Below are positions 27,781 to 37,006 of a stretch of 53,869 bases of DNA, in pieces. Under the pieces are notes generated by a model. It saw only the letters and a list, made by a program, of their open reading frames with translations, was not told where the DNA came from and did not search any database. This DNA is from Nitrosomonas sp. (GTDB lineage: Bacteria; Pseudomonadota; Gammaproteobacteria; Burkholderiales; Nitrosomonadaceae). Location: assembly GCA_017984435.1 (NCBI GenBank), contig JAGNZK010000014.1:1-53869 (forward strand). The letters run 5' to 3'. Made by a program: the position numbers and the translations under genes. Positions within the stretch are counted from its first letter, which is position 1; every line of letters starts with the position of its first letter.

Positions 27781-28459
27781 GGGGTTTTATCGGTGAATTG
27801 TTTGCCACTACCTGTGTTCTGGCAGCGATTGCACGTTTTATCGCCGCTTGAACAATGGCCTGCTTACGCTCTTCCGCTGATGCCGGTATTTTTTCAGGTT
27901 GCACGGCGTTTTTGTGCCTGAGTGATTGATTATTAGATTGTTTTTCTCGTTCAAGTCGTTGCTGCCTGAATTGATGACGTGAGCGTGCAACATCTGCAGC
28001 CTGCTTCTTAATCACGTCAGCCGGTAAATTGAGCGGGTTATGGATATTCTCATCGATCGGAATCAGGCTGATGCAATTCATTGGACAGGGAGCAATACAT
28101 AACTCACATCCGGTACATTCCGCAGCAATCACGGTGTGCATCTGTTTAGCTGCACCGACGATAGCATCGACCGGACAAGACTGGATACAAAACGTACAAC
28201 CGATGCACATACGCTCATCAATCCAGGCGACAGCTTTGGGTTTGGGAGAACCATGCGATGCATTCAGTGGTTTAGGTTGCATCCCCAATAATTCCGCTAG
28301 TTTGTAAATGCCCTCGACATCTCCGGGCGGACACTGATTAATATCTGCGCGGCCTGCCGCGATGGCTTCCGCATAGGGTCTGCATCCGGAGAAACCGCAT
28401 TGCCCGCATTGGGTTTGCGGCAAAATGGCATCTATTTTTTCTATCAACTGCTGATCCAT
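27767..28459 (-). CDS. rsxB: Electron transport complex protein RsxB/RnfB (stand-alone)
   Basis: RnfB/RsxB is the iron-sulfur subunit of the Rnf/Rsx electron transport complex. The protein of about 230 residues has an N-terminal Fe-S domain ([17 protein letters not shown]...CPPGD) and two ferredoxin [4Fe-4S] motifs, [12 protein letters not shown] and [12 protein letters not shown]. It lacks the usual N-terminal membrane helix and has a basic C-terminal extension of about 70 residues. No other rnf gene is nearby, as in other betaproteobacteria where rsxB stands alone beside nth. I chose the ATG at 28459, 1 bp after the pyrD stop; a TTG three codons upstream is possible. Confidence 0.9.
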   Translation of the reverse strand: MDQQLIEKIDAILPQTQCGQCGFSGCRPYAEAIAAGRADINQCPPGDVEGIYKLAELLGMQPKPLNASHGSPKPKAVAWIDERMCIGCTFCIQSCPVDAIVGAAKQMHTVIAAECTGCELCIAPCPMNCISLIPIDENIHNPLNLPADVIKKQAADVARSRHQFRQQRLEREKQSNNQSLRHKNAVQPEKIPASAEERKQAIVQAAIKRAIAARTQVVANNSPIKPHELS

Positions 28460-28460
28460 C

Positions 28461-29495
28461 TTAAGCAAGATTCTGTTTTACTCTGTCGGTACAAACAGCC
28501 TGTGCAATTTCTCTGACCAAATCAGGACCATGATAAATCAAACCGGTATATAACTGTATCAAGTTGGCGCCGGCATGCATTTTCTCTTGTGCATTCTGCG
28601 CGGACATAATGCCACCGACACCAATAATAGGCATAGCACCTTGCAGCAGGTGATGCAACTGCTGAATCACCGCAGTGGCTCGTTGTGTCAGCGGCGCACC
28701 GCTCAATCCGCCGCTTTCCTGTGCGATCGATAAGTGTTCAATACCAACCCGTGAAATTGTAGTGTTGGTCGCAATCACACCATCGATCTGATGCTTCATT
28801 AATAATGCAGCGATTGATTGAATTTGCGCCACATCAAGGTCAGGGGCGATTTTCACCACCATTGGCACATATTTACCATGTGTCTGTGCGAGTTTCATTT
28901 GTTCGTATTTTAATTGATTCAACAGCTGATCGAGCGCATCGGCTGCTTGTAATTGCCGCAGATTTTGGGTATTCGGCGACGAAATATTCACAGTTACGTA
29001 ACTGGCATAGGAATAAACTTTCCGTAAACCGATCAGATAATCTTCCGTTGCCTTCTCAAGCGGCGTATCAAAATTCTTGCCGATGTTAATGCCCAGAACG
29101 CCTTGATAATCCGAACGTTCAACATTCTCTATTAAGCGATCCACACCGTGATTATTAAAGCCAAGCCGGTTGATCACAGCATTTGCTTGCGGAACACGGA
29201 AAATACGCGGTGCCGGATTACCTGGTTGGGGACGCGGCGTCACTGTACCAATTTCAATAAAACCAAATCCCAGTGCAGCAAGTGCATCCAAATGCTCACC
29301 ATTTTTGTCCAATCCGGCAGCAAGTCCGACAGGATTGGGAAAATCCACGCCCATGATTATCTGTGACTGACAGGCAATCGAAGTACTTTTTAATAGCCCA
29401 AATTTTCTGGCATGCTCAATGGCACTAAAAGTAATGCAATGCGCGGATTCGGGATCGAGTTTAAAAAGTAGCGGGCGAATGAGTGTATAGAGCAT
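28461..29495 (-). CDS. pyrD: Dihydroorotate dehydrogenase (quinone), class 2
   Basis: PyrD oxidises dihydroorotate to orotate and passes electrons to quinone at the inner membrane, in pyrimidine synthesis. The 344-residue enzyme has the membrane-associating N-terminal helices of class 2 ([16 protein letters not shown]). FMN-binding motifs follow, including [14 protein letters not shown] and [14 protein letters not shown]; the catalytic Ser lies in the latter. [11 protein letters not shown] and [19 protein letters not shown] follow. It is the first gene of a run continuing with rsxB, nth and the DUF1841 gene. Confidence 0.97.
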   Translation of the reverse strand: MLYTLIRPLLFKLDPESAHCITFSAIEHARKFGLLKSTSIACQSQIIMGVDFPNPVGLAAGLDKNGEHLDALAALGFGFIEIGTVTPRPQPGNPAPRIFRVPQANAVINRLGFNNHGVDRLIENVERSDYQGVLGINIGKNFDTPLEKATEDYLIGLRKVYSYASYVTVNISSPNTQNLRQLQAADALDQLLNQLKYEQMKLAQTHGKYVPMVVKIAPDLDVAQIQSIAALLMKHQIDGVIATNTTISRVGIEHLSIAQESGGLSGAPLTQRATAVIQQLHHLLQGAMPIIGVGGIMSAQNAQEKMHAGANLIQLYTGLIYHGPDLVREIAQAVCTDRVKQNLA

Positions 29496-29536
29496 GCGGA
29501 ATTTTATCCTGAACCAATTGCCGATTTAAATAAATT

Positions 29537-30244
29537 TCATGAGAAACTGCTGCTGTCCAGCAACTGCCATCGACCACCTATCAATACTTCCAGCGGTTGG
29601 AAATCGGCCTTATAGCGCATCTTCCGGTTCTCTTTGATCCAATAACCCAGATAAAGATAAGGCAAACCAAATTCCCGGCATTGCTCAATCTGCCATAGGA
29701 TGTTATAGGTACCAAAACTTGCATTGACAACATCTACATCGTAAAAAGTATAAACCGATGAAAGGCCGTCAGGCAGCACATCGATAATACTGATCATGCG
29801 CAACTGTTCCCCGTCATGGAATTCGACTAATCTCGAATTCACATGGCTTTGTAATAAAAAGTTTTTATACTGTTCCAGGCAATCATGATCCATACCGCCG
29901 CCAGAATGGCGTTTTTCCTGATATCGTTGATAGAGTGCATAATGATCCGGCTTGTAATGGAGCACATGCTGTGTAACTGTCAAATGCTGATGCTGCTTCC
30001 AGGCACGGCGCTGCACGCGCTTGGGAGTAAAGTCTTTAATATTAATGCGCACCGATAGACAAGCATGACAATGTACACAACTGGGACGATAAATATAATG
30101 ACCACTGCGACGAAAACCAGCCTGTATCAATTCCCCATAAGTCTGCGTATCAATAGGATAATCAGGCATAACGACTTCAGAGCACGCCAATTTATCGGGC
30201 AAGTAACTGCAGGAGTAGGGATTGGTAGTATGAAATTTAAGCAC
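29537..30244 (-). CDS. bpt: Aspartate/glutamate leucyltransferase Bpt
   Basis: Bpt transfers Leu from Leu-tRNA to proteins with N-terminal Asp or Glu, marking them for ClpS/ClpAP. The 235-residue protein carries the ATE-type features: [13 protein letters not shown] near the start, [20 protein letters not shown] with conserved Cys pairs, and [20 protein letters not shown] near the end. Its start overlaps aat by 8 bp, so the two branches of the bacterial N-degron pathway are made together. Confidence 0.95.
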   Translation of the reverse strand: MLKFHTTNPYSCSYLPDKLACSEVVMPDYPIDTQTYGELIQAGFRRSGHYIYRPSCVHCHACLSVRINIKDFTPKRVQRRAWKQHQHLTVTQHVLHYKPDHYALYQRYQEKRHSGGGMDHDCLEQYKNFLLQSHVNSRLVEFHDGEQLRMISIIDVLPDGLSSVYTFYDVDVVNASFGTYNILWQIEQCREFGLPYLYLGYWIKENRKMRYKADFQPLEVLIGGRWQLLDSSSFS

Positions 30245-30944
30245 GAGTATCGCTCATTATACGATCAAAATTCCATCGACCGCTTGGTTCTAATCCGATG
30301 ATCAACGTATCTAACTTTTGACTGAATTCCCTTCTTGAAATTTCGCGCGCACCCAAAGATGCCAAGTGGCTGGTTTTAACTTGACAATCAATCAAGCCAA
30401 ACTCCCAGTATTGTAATTGCTTTACCAAATGCACGAAGGCGATTTTCGATGCATCCGGTACCAGTGAAAACATGGATTCGCCAAAGAATACTTTACCTAG
30501 CGAGACGCCATAAAGCCCGCCGACAAGTACACCATCGACCCAGGTTTCCACGGAATGAGCCAATCCCATTTCATGCAGCACCGTATAAGCAGCGATCATT
30601 TCCGGATGTATCCAGGTTCCGGCTTGCTCTTTACGCGGTGCGGCACATGCGCGCATGACCTGACTAAAACTATAATCCGTGCGAATTTGATAGTGATCCT
30701 TTTTGAGTGTCTTGTGTAAAGAACGAGAAATTTTTAATTCATTAGGAAACAGCACCATCCGTGGATCAGGACTCCACCAAAGTATCGGTTCGCCTTCATT
30801 AAACCAAGGAAAAATACCTTTGCGATAAGCCTCAAGCAAACGTTGCGGTGAAAGATCCCCGCCAGCAGCCAATAATCCGTTGGGTTCTCGCAGAGCACTC
30901 TCCACCGACGGAAAGGAAGAGCAAGATTTAGCGCTGGAAATCAT
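30237..30944 (-). CDS. aat: Leucyl/phenylalanyl-tRNA-protein transferase
   Basis: Aat adds Leu or Phe to proteins with N-terminal Arg or Lys, creating N-degrons for ClpAPS. The 235-residue protein has the motifs [40 protein letters not shown] and [19 protein letters not shown]. It is the first gene of the aat-bpt pair. Upstream, 37 bp before its start, is a perfect FNR-type box that may also influence this promoter. Confidence 0.97.
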   Translation of the reverse strand: MISSAKSCSSFPSVESALREPNGLLAAGGDLSPQRLLEAYRKGIFPWFNEGEPILWWSPDPRMVLFPNELKISRSLHKTLKKDHYQIRTDYSFSQVMRACAAPRKEQAGTWIHPEMIAAYTVLHEMGLAHSVETWVDGVLVGGLYGVSLGKVFFGESMFSLVPDASKIAFVHLVKQLQYWEFGLIDCQVKTSHLASLGAREISRREFSQKLDTLIIGLEPSGRWNFDRIMSDTRA

Positions 30945-30980
30945 AAAATCTTCAAAAAATTAACACTGATTGAGACTAAC

Positions 30981-31022
30981 TTGATACAGATCAAAGTTCT
31001 CATTTTAACGCTTATCTATTAT
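30981..31022 (+). promoter_or_regulatory. FNR/ANR-type box and -10 element ahead of the outer-membrane barrel gene
   Basis: TTGATACAGATCAA at 30981-30994 is a perfect FNR consensus (TTGAT-N4-ATCAA). TATTAT at 31017-31022 is placed so that the box centre (30987.5) would lie at -41.5 from a start near 31029, the class II activation position. The arrangement points to oxygen-controlled expression of the gene at 31082, and perhaps of aat on the other side. Confidence 0.65.
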
Positions 31023-31081
31023 CGATTCTCGATTTAAAACTCATAAAAAAGAATCAGTAAAATATATAAAAGGAGATTCAA

Positions 31082-32005
31082 GTGAAAAATCTTTTTGACA
31101 GAGTGCGTCAGGCTTCACGCATTACTACAGGTTTATTGGTTGTAGCAAGTGTAATGGTCGCACCGCATGCGCTAGCTAATGATAAGTCAGCAGAACGCAT
31201 CAAACAATTAGAACAAAGCCTGCAGGCCATTCAAGCTGAATTGCAAAAAATGAAATCCGAATCCGCTCAGGCTGCGCAAAAGGTTAAAAGTATAGAACAA
31301 ACAACTAGTCAGACTGTGCAGAAAGTAAACTCTCTCGAAGAGAGCAAGGCAGCATTCATAGAAAGGACCGATTTAAAAACGAGTCGCATGGGTCAAGATG
31401 TGACAGAGAAGACTCGCATGTTGTTCTTTCGCGGTGGTTTTGCACACATGATGAATCATCGAGATGGTGTCACCATACAAAATCAGGTGCTGCCGATCGG
31501 CGCACAGGATCAAGCGGATAAACAAGGATGGTATGCAGGTGCAGGCATTGATTGGGCTCTGACCAGAGATGTGTGGGGCTTTATGCCCAAAACCACTGTT
31601 TTTGCGGAACTGATGTTTGAGTATAAGCAATTCGGCGCGCATATTCTGGGCAATGGTGCAGTAGGTAATGCGCCTAGTATGTTAGCGGGCGGCGCACTCA
31701 ATCCGATTAACGTAACGGTCAGTCAATTTACGGTATCCGCATCACCTAAGATCAAGTTTTTCGAAGGCTCAAAACTGAGACCCTGGATTATTCCTGCGGG
31801 TTTTGCCGTTCACGTCATGAGTCCGCCCACCGAATCCATTACGTACATTACACCAGGCGTCCAGTTTGGCGCAGGTGTTGACTACAATATCTGGAAAGAT
31901 TTCTTTATCGGTATCGATGGCCGTTATCAACTGACCGCCGGCAAGTCGGATGGTGTTAATTTGAGTGGTATGACGGCTGGTGGTTATGTTGGCATCGGGT
32001 TCTAA
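31082..32005 (+). CDS. Outer-membrane beta-barrel protein with N-terminal coiled coil
   Basis: The 307-residue precursor begins with a GTG after AAAAGGAGATTCAA. It has a signal peptide ending near ALAND, then a coiled coil (residues about 35-95, rich in Lys, Glu and Gln: IKQLEQSLQAIQAELQKMK). The rest is a beta-barrel of about 190 residues with alternating strands ending in GGYVGIGF, whose final aromatic residue is the usual barrel signal. The coiled coil could anchor the barrel to peptidoglycan or trimerise it. A perfect FNR box precedes it and a terminator follows, so it is a single-gene unit. The substrate, if it is a channel, is unknown. Confidence 0.8.
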   Translation: MKNLFDRVRQASRITTGLLVVASVMVAPHALANDKSAERIKQLEQSLQAIQAELQKMKSESAQAAQKVKSIEQTTSQTVQKVNSLEESKAAFIERTDLKTSRMGQDVTEKTRMLFFRGGFAHMMNHRDGVTIQNQVLPIGAQDQADKQGWYAGAGIDWALTRDVWGFMPKTTVFAELMFEYKQFGAHILGNGAVGNAPSMLAGGALNPINVTVSQFTVSASPKIKFFEGSKLRPWIIPAGFAVHVMSPPTESITYITPGVQFGAGVDYNIWKDFFIGIDGRYQLTAGKSDGVNLSGMTAGGYVGIGF

Positions 32006-32376
32006 AGATTTCAGACATAAAAAGGAGAAGTGAGAAAACAGCAAAACCGCTCACTATATACACCATAAATATTCTCCGTTAGTTTCATATCGCTGCTTCT
32101 CTGTTTCACTCGTCGTAAAAGAGTATACGTACGAAGCCTTGCACCTCGCTATTTTTATTTAGCGAGGTGTTTTTTTCATTTTCTACTCCCCATTCTCCCA
32201 AGAATCAATTTTTCCTTCATCTCCATCAATTAGAAACCATGCAATAATGCTTGTACAGGTACTTTCATAAACTGGCCAGTGTGATGATGCAGCAATTACG
32301 GGCCACAGGTATGAAAATATAATCAAAACCACTATTATCAACAAAAAAATCCTTTCTGGAATATCTCCAATAGCTC
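32006..32376. other. Intergenic region before the restriction-modification island
   Basis: It holds the terminator of the barrel gene at 32142-32176 and then about 200 bp leading to hsdM. I see no RNA gene or coding frame. There is no clear ribosome-binding site in front of hsdM, and no repeat of the tRNA-Arg end that would mark an attachment site. Confidence 0.5.
32142..32176 (+). terminator. Rho-independent terminator after the barrel gene
   Basis: CACCTCGCT (32142-32150) and AGCGAGGTG (32161-32169) form a perfect 9-bp stem around a 10-base loop, followed by TTTTTTT. Confidence 0.9.
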
Positions 32377-34674
32377 ATGAACAAAGCGCAACTGAAAAAA
32401 CTCGAAGCCGATCTGTGGAGTGCGGCCGATAAACTGCGCGCCAATTCCGACCTGAAGTCGAGCGAATATGCAACACCGGTGCTTGGGCTGATCTTCCTCA
32501 AATTCGCCGACAACAATTACCGCCGTCACGAAAAAGCGATTCTCGCGGAATATCAGCAATTGCAGGGCACGCGCCGTGAGAAACCGGTTTCCGAGATCGC
32601 CATCGAGCAATGCGGCTTCTATCTGCCCGACCACGCGCGCTACGACTATCTGCTGAATCTGCCGGAAGAAAAGGACATCGCCAAGGCGCTCAAGGAAGCG
32701 ATGAAGGCGATTGAGGAATACAAGCCGGAACTCGAAGGCGTGCTGCCGAAGGACGAATACGCCGCGCTGACGCGCACTGACAAAACCATCCCGCAACAAT
32801 TGCTGAGAACCTTCGCGGACATTCCCGCCAACGCGACCGGCGACCTGTTCGGGCAGATATACGAATACTTCCTGTCCGAGTTCGCCCGCAGCGAAGGGCA
32901 GAAAGGCGGCGAGTTTTTCACGCCGCGTTCGGTGGTGCGTCTGATGGTCGAGATCATCGAACCGCACGGCGGCAAGGTGTTCGATCCCGCCTGCGGTTCC
33001 GGTGGCATGTTCGTGCAATCCGCTCAGTTCATCGAAGCGCATCGCAATGAACTGAAAGGCGCGGACAGCGGCGTGTATGTCTGCGGCCAGGAAAAAACCC
33101 AGGACACCGTTAAGCTTGCCAAGATGAACCTCGCGGTCAACGGCCTGCGCGGCGAAATCAAGCAGGCCAACACTTATTACGAAGACCCGTATGACAGCTT
33201 CGGCGCGTTCGATTACGTACTCGCCAATCCGCCGTTCAACGTCGACGACGTGAGCCTTTCCAGCGTGGAAAAGGACCGGCGTTTCAACACCTATGGCATC
33301 CCGCGCAACAAATCGAAAGTGAAAAAAGCCGACGAGGGCAAGGAAACCGTGCCCAACGGCAACTACCTGTGGATCAGCCTGTTCGCCACCTCGCTCAAAG
33401 CGCAAGGCCGCGCCGCATTGGTCATGGCGAATTCCGCCTCCGATGCGCGCCACTCTGAAGCCGACATCCGCAAAACGTTGATCGAGCAGAATCTGATCTA
33501 CGCCATGCTGACGCTGCCGTCGAACATGTTCTACACCGTCACGCTGCCCGCCACGCTGTGGTTTTTCGACAAAGCCAAGAGCGACGACAGGATTTTATTC
33601 ATCGACGCGCGCAATATTTTCACCCAGATCGACCGCGCCCACCGCGAATTCAGCGAAGAACACATCCAGAACATCGCCCTCATCAGCCACCTGCACAAAG
33701 GCCAACGCGAAAAATTCATCCGGCTCATCGGTCACTATTTTGCTGCCGGCATGGAGCGGCTGATCGAAAACAACGAAAAGATCGAGCCCGTGTGCACGCA
33801 ACTGCTTGATGTACTGGACGATGCAGGCGGCAAACAGGTGGTGAGTGAACTGTTACAGCATTGGGCGGAATTGGACAAACTCAAGACACACTACCAGCAA
33901 TATATACAACAAAACGGCTTTGTCATTCCGAGCGACAGCGAGGAATCTTACGCGCACGATAAGATTTCTCCTTTCAGTCGAAATGACAACGTTGTCATTC
34001 CGAGTGTAAGCGAGGAATCTTTAATGACCGGCAAGATTTCTCCCGTTGGTCGAAATGACAATCGGGGGGATCGAAATGACAGCGGCGTTATGGACAATAG
34101 TGTCATTCCGAACGACAGTGAGGAATCTTATGCTTGCACGGAGTCTTCCACAGCAACCGTCAACGCTAGGAATCAGGCACAACACCAGTTGCGCCATGCT
34201 TTCGATCCTTTCTTTGCCGCACTGCACGAAGGCTTGAAGCGCCTCGACAAGACCGTGCGTCAACACGAAAAACAGCAAACCGAACAAGCGCAGCAGGAAG
34301 GCAAACGCACCGCAACTGACCGCAGAACAAAAGCGCTGAAAACCGCACTGGAAGAACTGCACCAGGATGTGAAAAACGCGGAAATCTACTTTCAGCATAT
34401 CCACTGGTTGCAAGAACGCTTTCCCAACGCGCAATACGAAGACGTCACCGGCCTGTGCAAACTCGCCACGCCCGAGGAAGTGCAGGAACAGGATTATTCG
34501 CTGAATCCGGGGCGCTATGTCGGCGTGGTGATTGAGGAAGATGGCAAGAGCGAGGAAGAATTTATTGCAGAGTTGCTGGCGATGAATGATGAGCTGACCA
34601 ATCTAAATAACGCTGCACGAGGCCTGGAAGCGATAATTGGGCAAAATATTCTGCAAATTGCGGATGAACAATGA
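32377..34674 (+). CDS. hsdM: Type I restriction-modification DNA methyltransferase subunit HsdM with in-frame repeats
   Basis: HsdM methylates adenine in the type I target and is part of the HsdR2M2S complex. The N-terminal HsdM helical domain is followed by the methyltransferase domain with the SAM motif FDPACGSGGMF (about residues 202-212) and the adenine N6 motif LANPPFN (283-289). The protein has 765 residues, longer than usual. Residues about 516-588 are encoded by two and a half copies of a palindromic repeat read through in frame (VIPSDSEES...SRNDN, VIPSVSEES..., VIPNDSEES). After this the HsdM-type helical C terminus resumes. It overlaps hsdS by 4 bp. The gene is richer in G+C than the flanking core genes. 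Confidence 0.93.
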   Translation: MNKAQLKKLEADLWSAADKLRANSDLKSSEYATPVLGLIFLKFADNNYRRHEKAILAEYQQLQGTRREKPVSEIAIEQCGFYLPDHARYDYLLNLPEEKDIAKALKEAMKAIEEYKPELEGVLPKDEYAALTRTDKTIPQQLLRTFADIPANATGDLFGQIYEYFLSEFARSEGQKGGEFFTPRSVVRLMVEIIEPHGGKVFDPACGSGGMFVQSAQFIEAHRNELKGADSGVYVCGQEKTQDTVKLAKMNLAVNGLRGEIKQANTYYEDPYDSFGAFDYVLANPPFNVDDVSLSSVEKDRRFNTYGIPRNKSKVKKADEGKETVPNGNYLWISLFATSLKAQGRAALVMANSASDARHSEADIRKTLIEQNLIYAMLTLPSNMFYTVTLPATLWFFDKAKSDDRILFIDARNIFTQIDRAHREFSEEHIQNIALISHLHKGQREKFIRLIGHYFAAGMERLIENNEKIEPVCTQLLDVLDDAGGKQVVSELLQHWAELDKLKTHYQQYIQQNGFVIPSDSEESYAHDKISPFSRNDNVVIPSVSEESLMTGKISPVGRNDNRGDRNDSGVMDNSVIPNDSEESYACTESSTATVNARNQAQHQLRHAFDPFFAALHEGLKRLDKTVRQHEKQQTEQAQQEGKRTATDRRTKALKTALEELHQDVKNAEIYFQHIHWLQERFPNAQYEDVTGLCKLATPEEVQEQDYSLNPGRYVGVVIEEDGKSEEEFIAELLAMNDELTNLNNAARGLEAIIGQNILQIADEQ
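33922..34140 (+). repeat. Palindromic repeat units R1-R3 inside hsdM
   Basis: Unit 1 (33922-33988) and unit 2 (33994-34060) each run from GTCATTCCGA to TCGAAATGACA. The outer arms pair with one mismatch, and the inner pair GAGGAATCT and AGATTTCTC makes a second stem. The terminal TCGAAATGACA is repeated again at about 34071-34081. Unit 3 (34102-34140) is only a left half. The whole block stays in frame within hsdM. The same family occurs at five or more further places up to 37.6 kb. Confidence 0.85.
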
Positions 34675-35897
34675 GCAATTGGGAGATAAAACCAATCAAG
34701 AGTATTGGGAGAGTAGTTACAGGAAAGACTCCCCCGACTGACAATCCAGAGTATTTCGGCGGAAATGAATTATTTGTGTCTCCCAAAGATCTCGACTGGA
34801 ACAGTCACTATATAACTGAAACAGAAACACGCATTACTTCAAAGGCGCTGGAGAAGTTTAAGAATCAGGTAATACCAAGAAACACGGTGATGTTCACAAG
34901 TTTGAGTTTTGCTTTCGGAAAAATGGGCATTGCAAGCAAGCCGTGCTTAACGAATCAGCAAATTAACTCGGTCATCGTTAATAAAGAAAACAGCTCAAAG
35001 TTTGTTTATTACCTTCTTCGAGCCTATGAACCAATCATTTTTTCTTACAACTCTGGAATAGATACTCCGATTGTTCCCAAATCTGTCTTTGAGAAGATTG
35101 AAGTCAAGATACCATCCAAGAAGCTTCAAGAAAAAATCGCTGCTATTCTATCCACGTATGATGAGCTGATCGAAAACAACCGGCGGCGCATCGTGCTGCT
35201 GGAAAAGATGGCCGAGGAAATCTACCGCGAATGGTTTGTGCGCCTGCGCTTTCCCGGTCACGAGAAGGTGAAGAAGGTCAAAGGTGTACCGGAAGGATGG
35301 CGGTCATCGTGTTTAGGAAATGTTGCTAAATTCACGATGGGTCAAAGTCCAAGTTCAGAGTTCTACAATGAAGTCGGCGACGGGTTACCTTTCCATCAAG
35401 GTGTCGGCACTTATGGGATGCGATTTCCTCGAATTGTCACCTATTGCAGCGAAGATGGCCGACGCGCCCAGAAAGGCGACATTCTTTTTAGTGTGCGCGC
35501 TCCGGTGGGGCGTTTGAATATTGCAGATCGGGAGATGATTATCGGGCGTGGTCTTGCTGCCGTCAGGCACAAGAAAGAGCATAACTCCTACATGTACTAT
35601 CTGCTCAAATCGGCCTTTAAGGATGAAGATATTATTGGCAATGGTTCAATCTTCAATTCGGTTGGTAAGGATGAATTGGCCAAGTTTCCCATTTTCGAAC
35701 CGGAACCAAATCTTGTTGAGAAATTCGACACTATGATTGCCAAAATGGACGAGCAAATCATGATGATTATGCAGGCAACTGAGTGTTTGAAATCAAGCCG
35801 TGACTTGCTTCTCCCCCGCCTCATCTCCGGTAAACTTTCCGTCGAGCATCTCGACATCCAGTTCCCGCCCGGCATGGAGGAATCGGCCTGTGTTTGA
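34671..35897 (+). CDS. hsdS: Type I restriction-modification specificity subunit HsdS
   Basis: HsdS sets the bipartite DNA target of the type I enzyme. The 408-residue protein has two target-recognition domains. The first covers about residues 1-155 and ends in the coiled-coil spacer KKLQEKIAAILSTYDELIENN. The second covers about residues 205-370 and ends in a second coiled coil, IMMIMQATECLKSSRDLLLPRLISGKL. The last residues are KLSVEHLDIQFPPG and a short tail. It is coupled to hsdM by a 4-bp overlap. A near copy of its extreme 3' end is found 0.9 kb downstream. Confidence 0.93.
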   Translation: MSNWEIKPIKSIGRVVTGKTPPTDNPEYFGGNELFVSPKDLDWNSHYITETETRITSKALEKFKNQVIPRNTVMFTSLSFAFGKMGIASKPCLTNQQINSVIVNKENSSKFVYYLLRAYEPIIFSYNSGIDTPIVPKSVFEKIEVKIPSKKLQEKIAAILSTYDELIENNRRRIVLLEKMAEEIYREWFVRLRFPGHEKVKKVKGVPEGWRSSCLGNVAKFTMGQSPSSEFYNEVGDGLPFHQGVGTYGMRFPRIVTYCSEDGRRAQKGDILFSVRAPVGRLNIADREMIIGRGLAAVRHKKEHNSYMYYLLKSAFKDEDIIGNGSIFNSVGKDELAKFPIFEPEPNLVEKFDTMIAKMDEQIMMIMQATECLKSSRDLLLPRLISGKLSVEHLDIQFPPGMEESACV

Positions 35898-35928
35898 TTG
35901 CATCACCAAACGCGACCGCAAACCGCCC

Positions 35929-35995
35929 GTCATTTCGACAGCATGGAGAAATCCTGTATTGCGGCTCGGATTCCTCACTGGCGTTCGGAATGACA
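35929..35995 (-). repeat. Palindromic repeat unit R4 (inverted orientation)
   Basis: GTCATTTCGA at 35929 and TTCGGAATGACA ending near 35995 are the family's arms in reverse orientation, with GAGAAATC and GATTCCTC between them. It lies 31 bp after the hsdS stop and before vapC. Confidence 0.85.
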
Positions 35996-36054
35996 AGCGT
36001 GCCAGCCGGAATGGCAGGGCACAAGAATGGCATGAAAACGTTGTTGCGATGGGC

Positions 36055-36477
36055 TTACAGCGCCCAAGGGTTGAATACTTGCGGGTACAGTGTGAAGTCC
36101 TGCACGTTGCGGGTAACCACGGTGAGGCCGTGGCATTGGGCGGTGGCGATGAGCAGGCCGTCCATCACCGGCAAGGATTGTCCGGACAGTTCGGCACGTG
36201 CAGAAATTTGCGCCCAGACATGCAGCGCGGCGGTATCGAGCGGCAGGATGCGCCCCGCGAAACGCTGCTCCACCTTGCCCAGCCAGGCTGTGAGCTTCTG
36301 GCTGCGGCGCGGATCGGATGCGCGCAATTTGAGGATGCCTTTCTCGATTTCCCCCAGACTGATGACGCTGATGAACAGGCTGGATTCATCCTGCTCGTCC
36401 AGCCAGCGGATGACTGCCGGCGCAGGGGTTTTCCGGACATATTCGGACAGTGCGCAGGTGTCCAGCAGCCAGCTCAT
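36055..36477 (-). CDS. vapC: PIN-domain toxin, VapC/FitB-like
   Basis: The 140-residue protein is a PIN-domain ribonuclease. Acidic active-site residues are visible in MSWLLDTCALSEY (Asp6), SVISLGEIEKGI (Glu), MDGLLIATAQ (Asp) and the closing TRNVQDF. The wording is closest to the FitB/VapC group, which cuts RNA, often tRNA, when free of its antitoxin. It overlaps the antitoxin gene by 4 bp, the standard arrangement. The pair lies between hsdS and hsdR, where it could stabilise the island. Confidence 0.92.
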   Translation of the reverse strand: MSWLLDTCALSEYVRKTPAPAVIRWLDEQDESSLFISVISLGEIEKGILKLRASDPRRSQKLTAWLGKVEQRFAGRILPLDTAALHVWAQISARAELSGQSLPVMDGLLIATAQCHGLTVVTRNVQDFTLYPQVFNPWAL

Positions 36478-36728
36478 AGCGCGATGGCGCGTCCGGTGTC
36501 ACCGCTGCGGGAAATATCCAGATCATCCGCAGCAGCGAGACCGGGTTGCAGCAGCGCGTCGGAGAGCTTGCCTTCACGGCGCGTGAGGCGGGCGTATTCC
36601 TGCGCCGACACCACCACCGCCGCCGGTTTGCCGTGCACGGTGACCGTTTGGGCATTGCCACTGGCTGCTTGTTTGATCAGTTGGCTGAAATTGCTTTTCG
36701 CTTCTTGCAATTGCCATTCTTTATGCAT
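36474..36728 (-). CDS. vapB: Phd/YefM-type antitoxin
   Basis: The 84-residue protein starts MHKEWQLQEAKSNFSQLIKQ, the DNA-binding fold of Phd/YefM antitoxins. It continues with the family phrase TVTVHGKPAAVVVSAQEY and ends in a flexible, acidic toxin-binding tail. I chose the ATG at 36728 because GGAGGG lies directly before it; four codons of extension upstream are possible. It precedes and overlaps the PIN toxin and probably represses the shared promoter. Confidence 0.9.
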   Translation of the reverse strand: MHKEWQLQEAKSNFSQLIKQAASGNAQTVTVHGKPAAVVVSAQEYARLTRREGKLSDALLQPGLAAADDLDISRSGDTGRAIAL

Positions 36729-36804
36729 GATACCCTCCAATTATTCTGGTCAGACTGGGCAGAATTTAACACAAAGCGGATGGATTGGCTATGTTCCATT
36801 TTCA

Positions 36805-36990
36805 GTAAACTTTCCATCGAGCAAATCGACATTTAGGGAAATTGAATAATGCAATTTGCCATTTCGAACGCAGTGAGGAAGCTTTAATAGTCAATGCAAT
36901 AGATTTCTCGCTGTTGCTCGAAATGACACTTGTTCAGGGTTTCTTCTCTCCGGGCATGGCGAAAGAGATCAGTGCCTTCATTACAGAAGG
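36805..36990 (+). pseudogene. Relic of a second hsdS 3' end, split by a palindromic repeat
   Basis: AAACTTTCCATCGAGCAAAT followed by CGACATTTAG at 36805-36835 differs from the hsdS 3' end (KLSVEHLDI) at only a few positions and reads KLSIEQIDI. After an intervening repeat unit, FFSPGMAKEI is encoded near 36940-36970, which resembles the FPPGMEES end of hsdS. So an older hsdS tail seems to have been cut by the repeat. The assignment rests on short similarities. Confidence 0.45.
36857..36928 (+). repeat. Palindromic repeat unit R5
   Basis: The unit runs from CATTTCGAACGCAGTGAGGA to GCTCGAAATGACA with AGATTTCTCG in between, the same plan as the copies in hsdM. It lies within the relic hsdS tail. 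Confidence 0.8.
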
Positions 36991-37006
36991 CGACTATGGA
37001 TCACCT

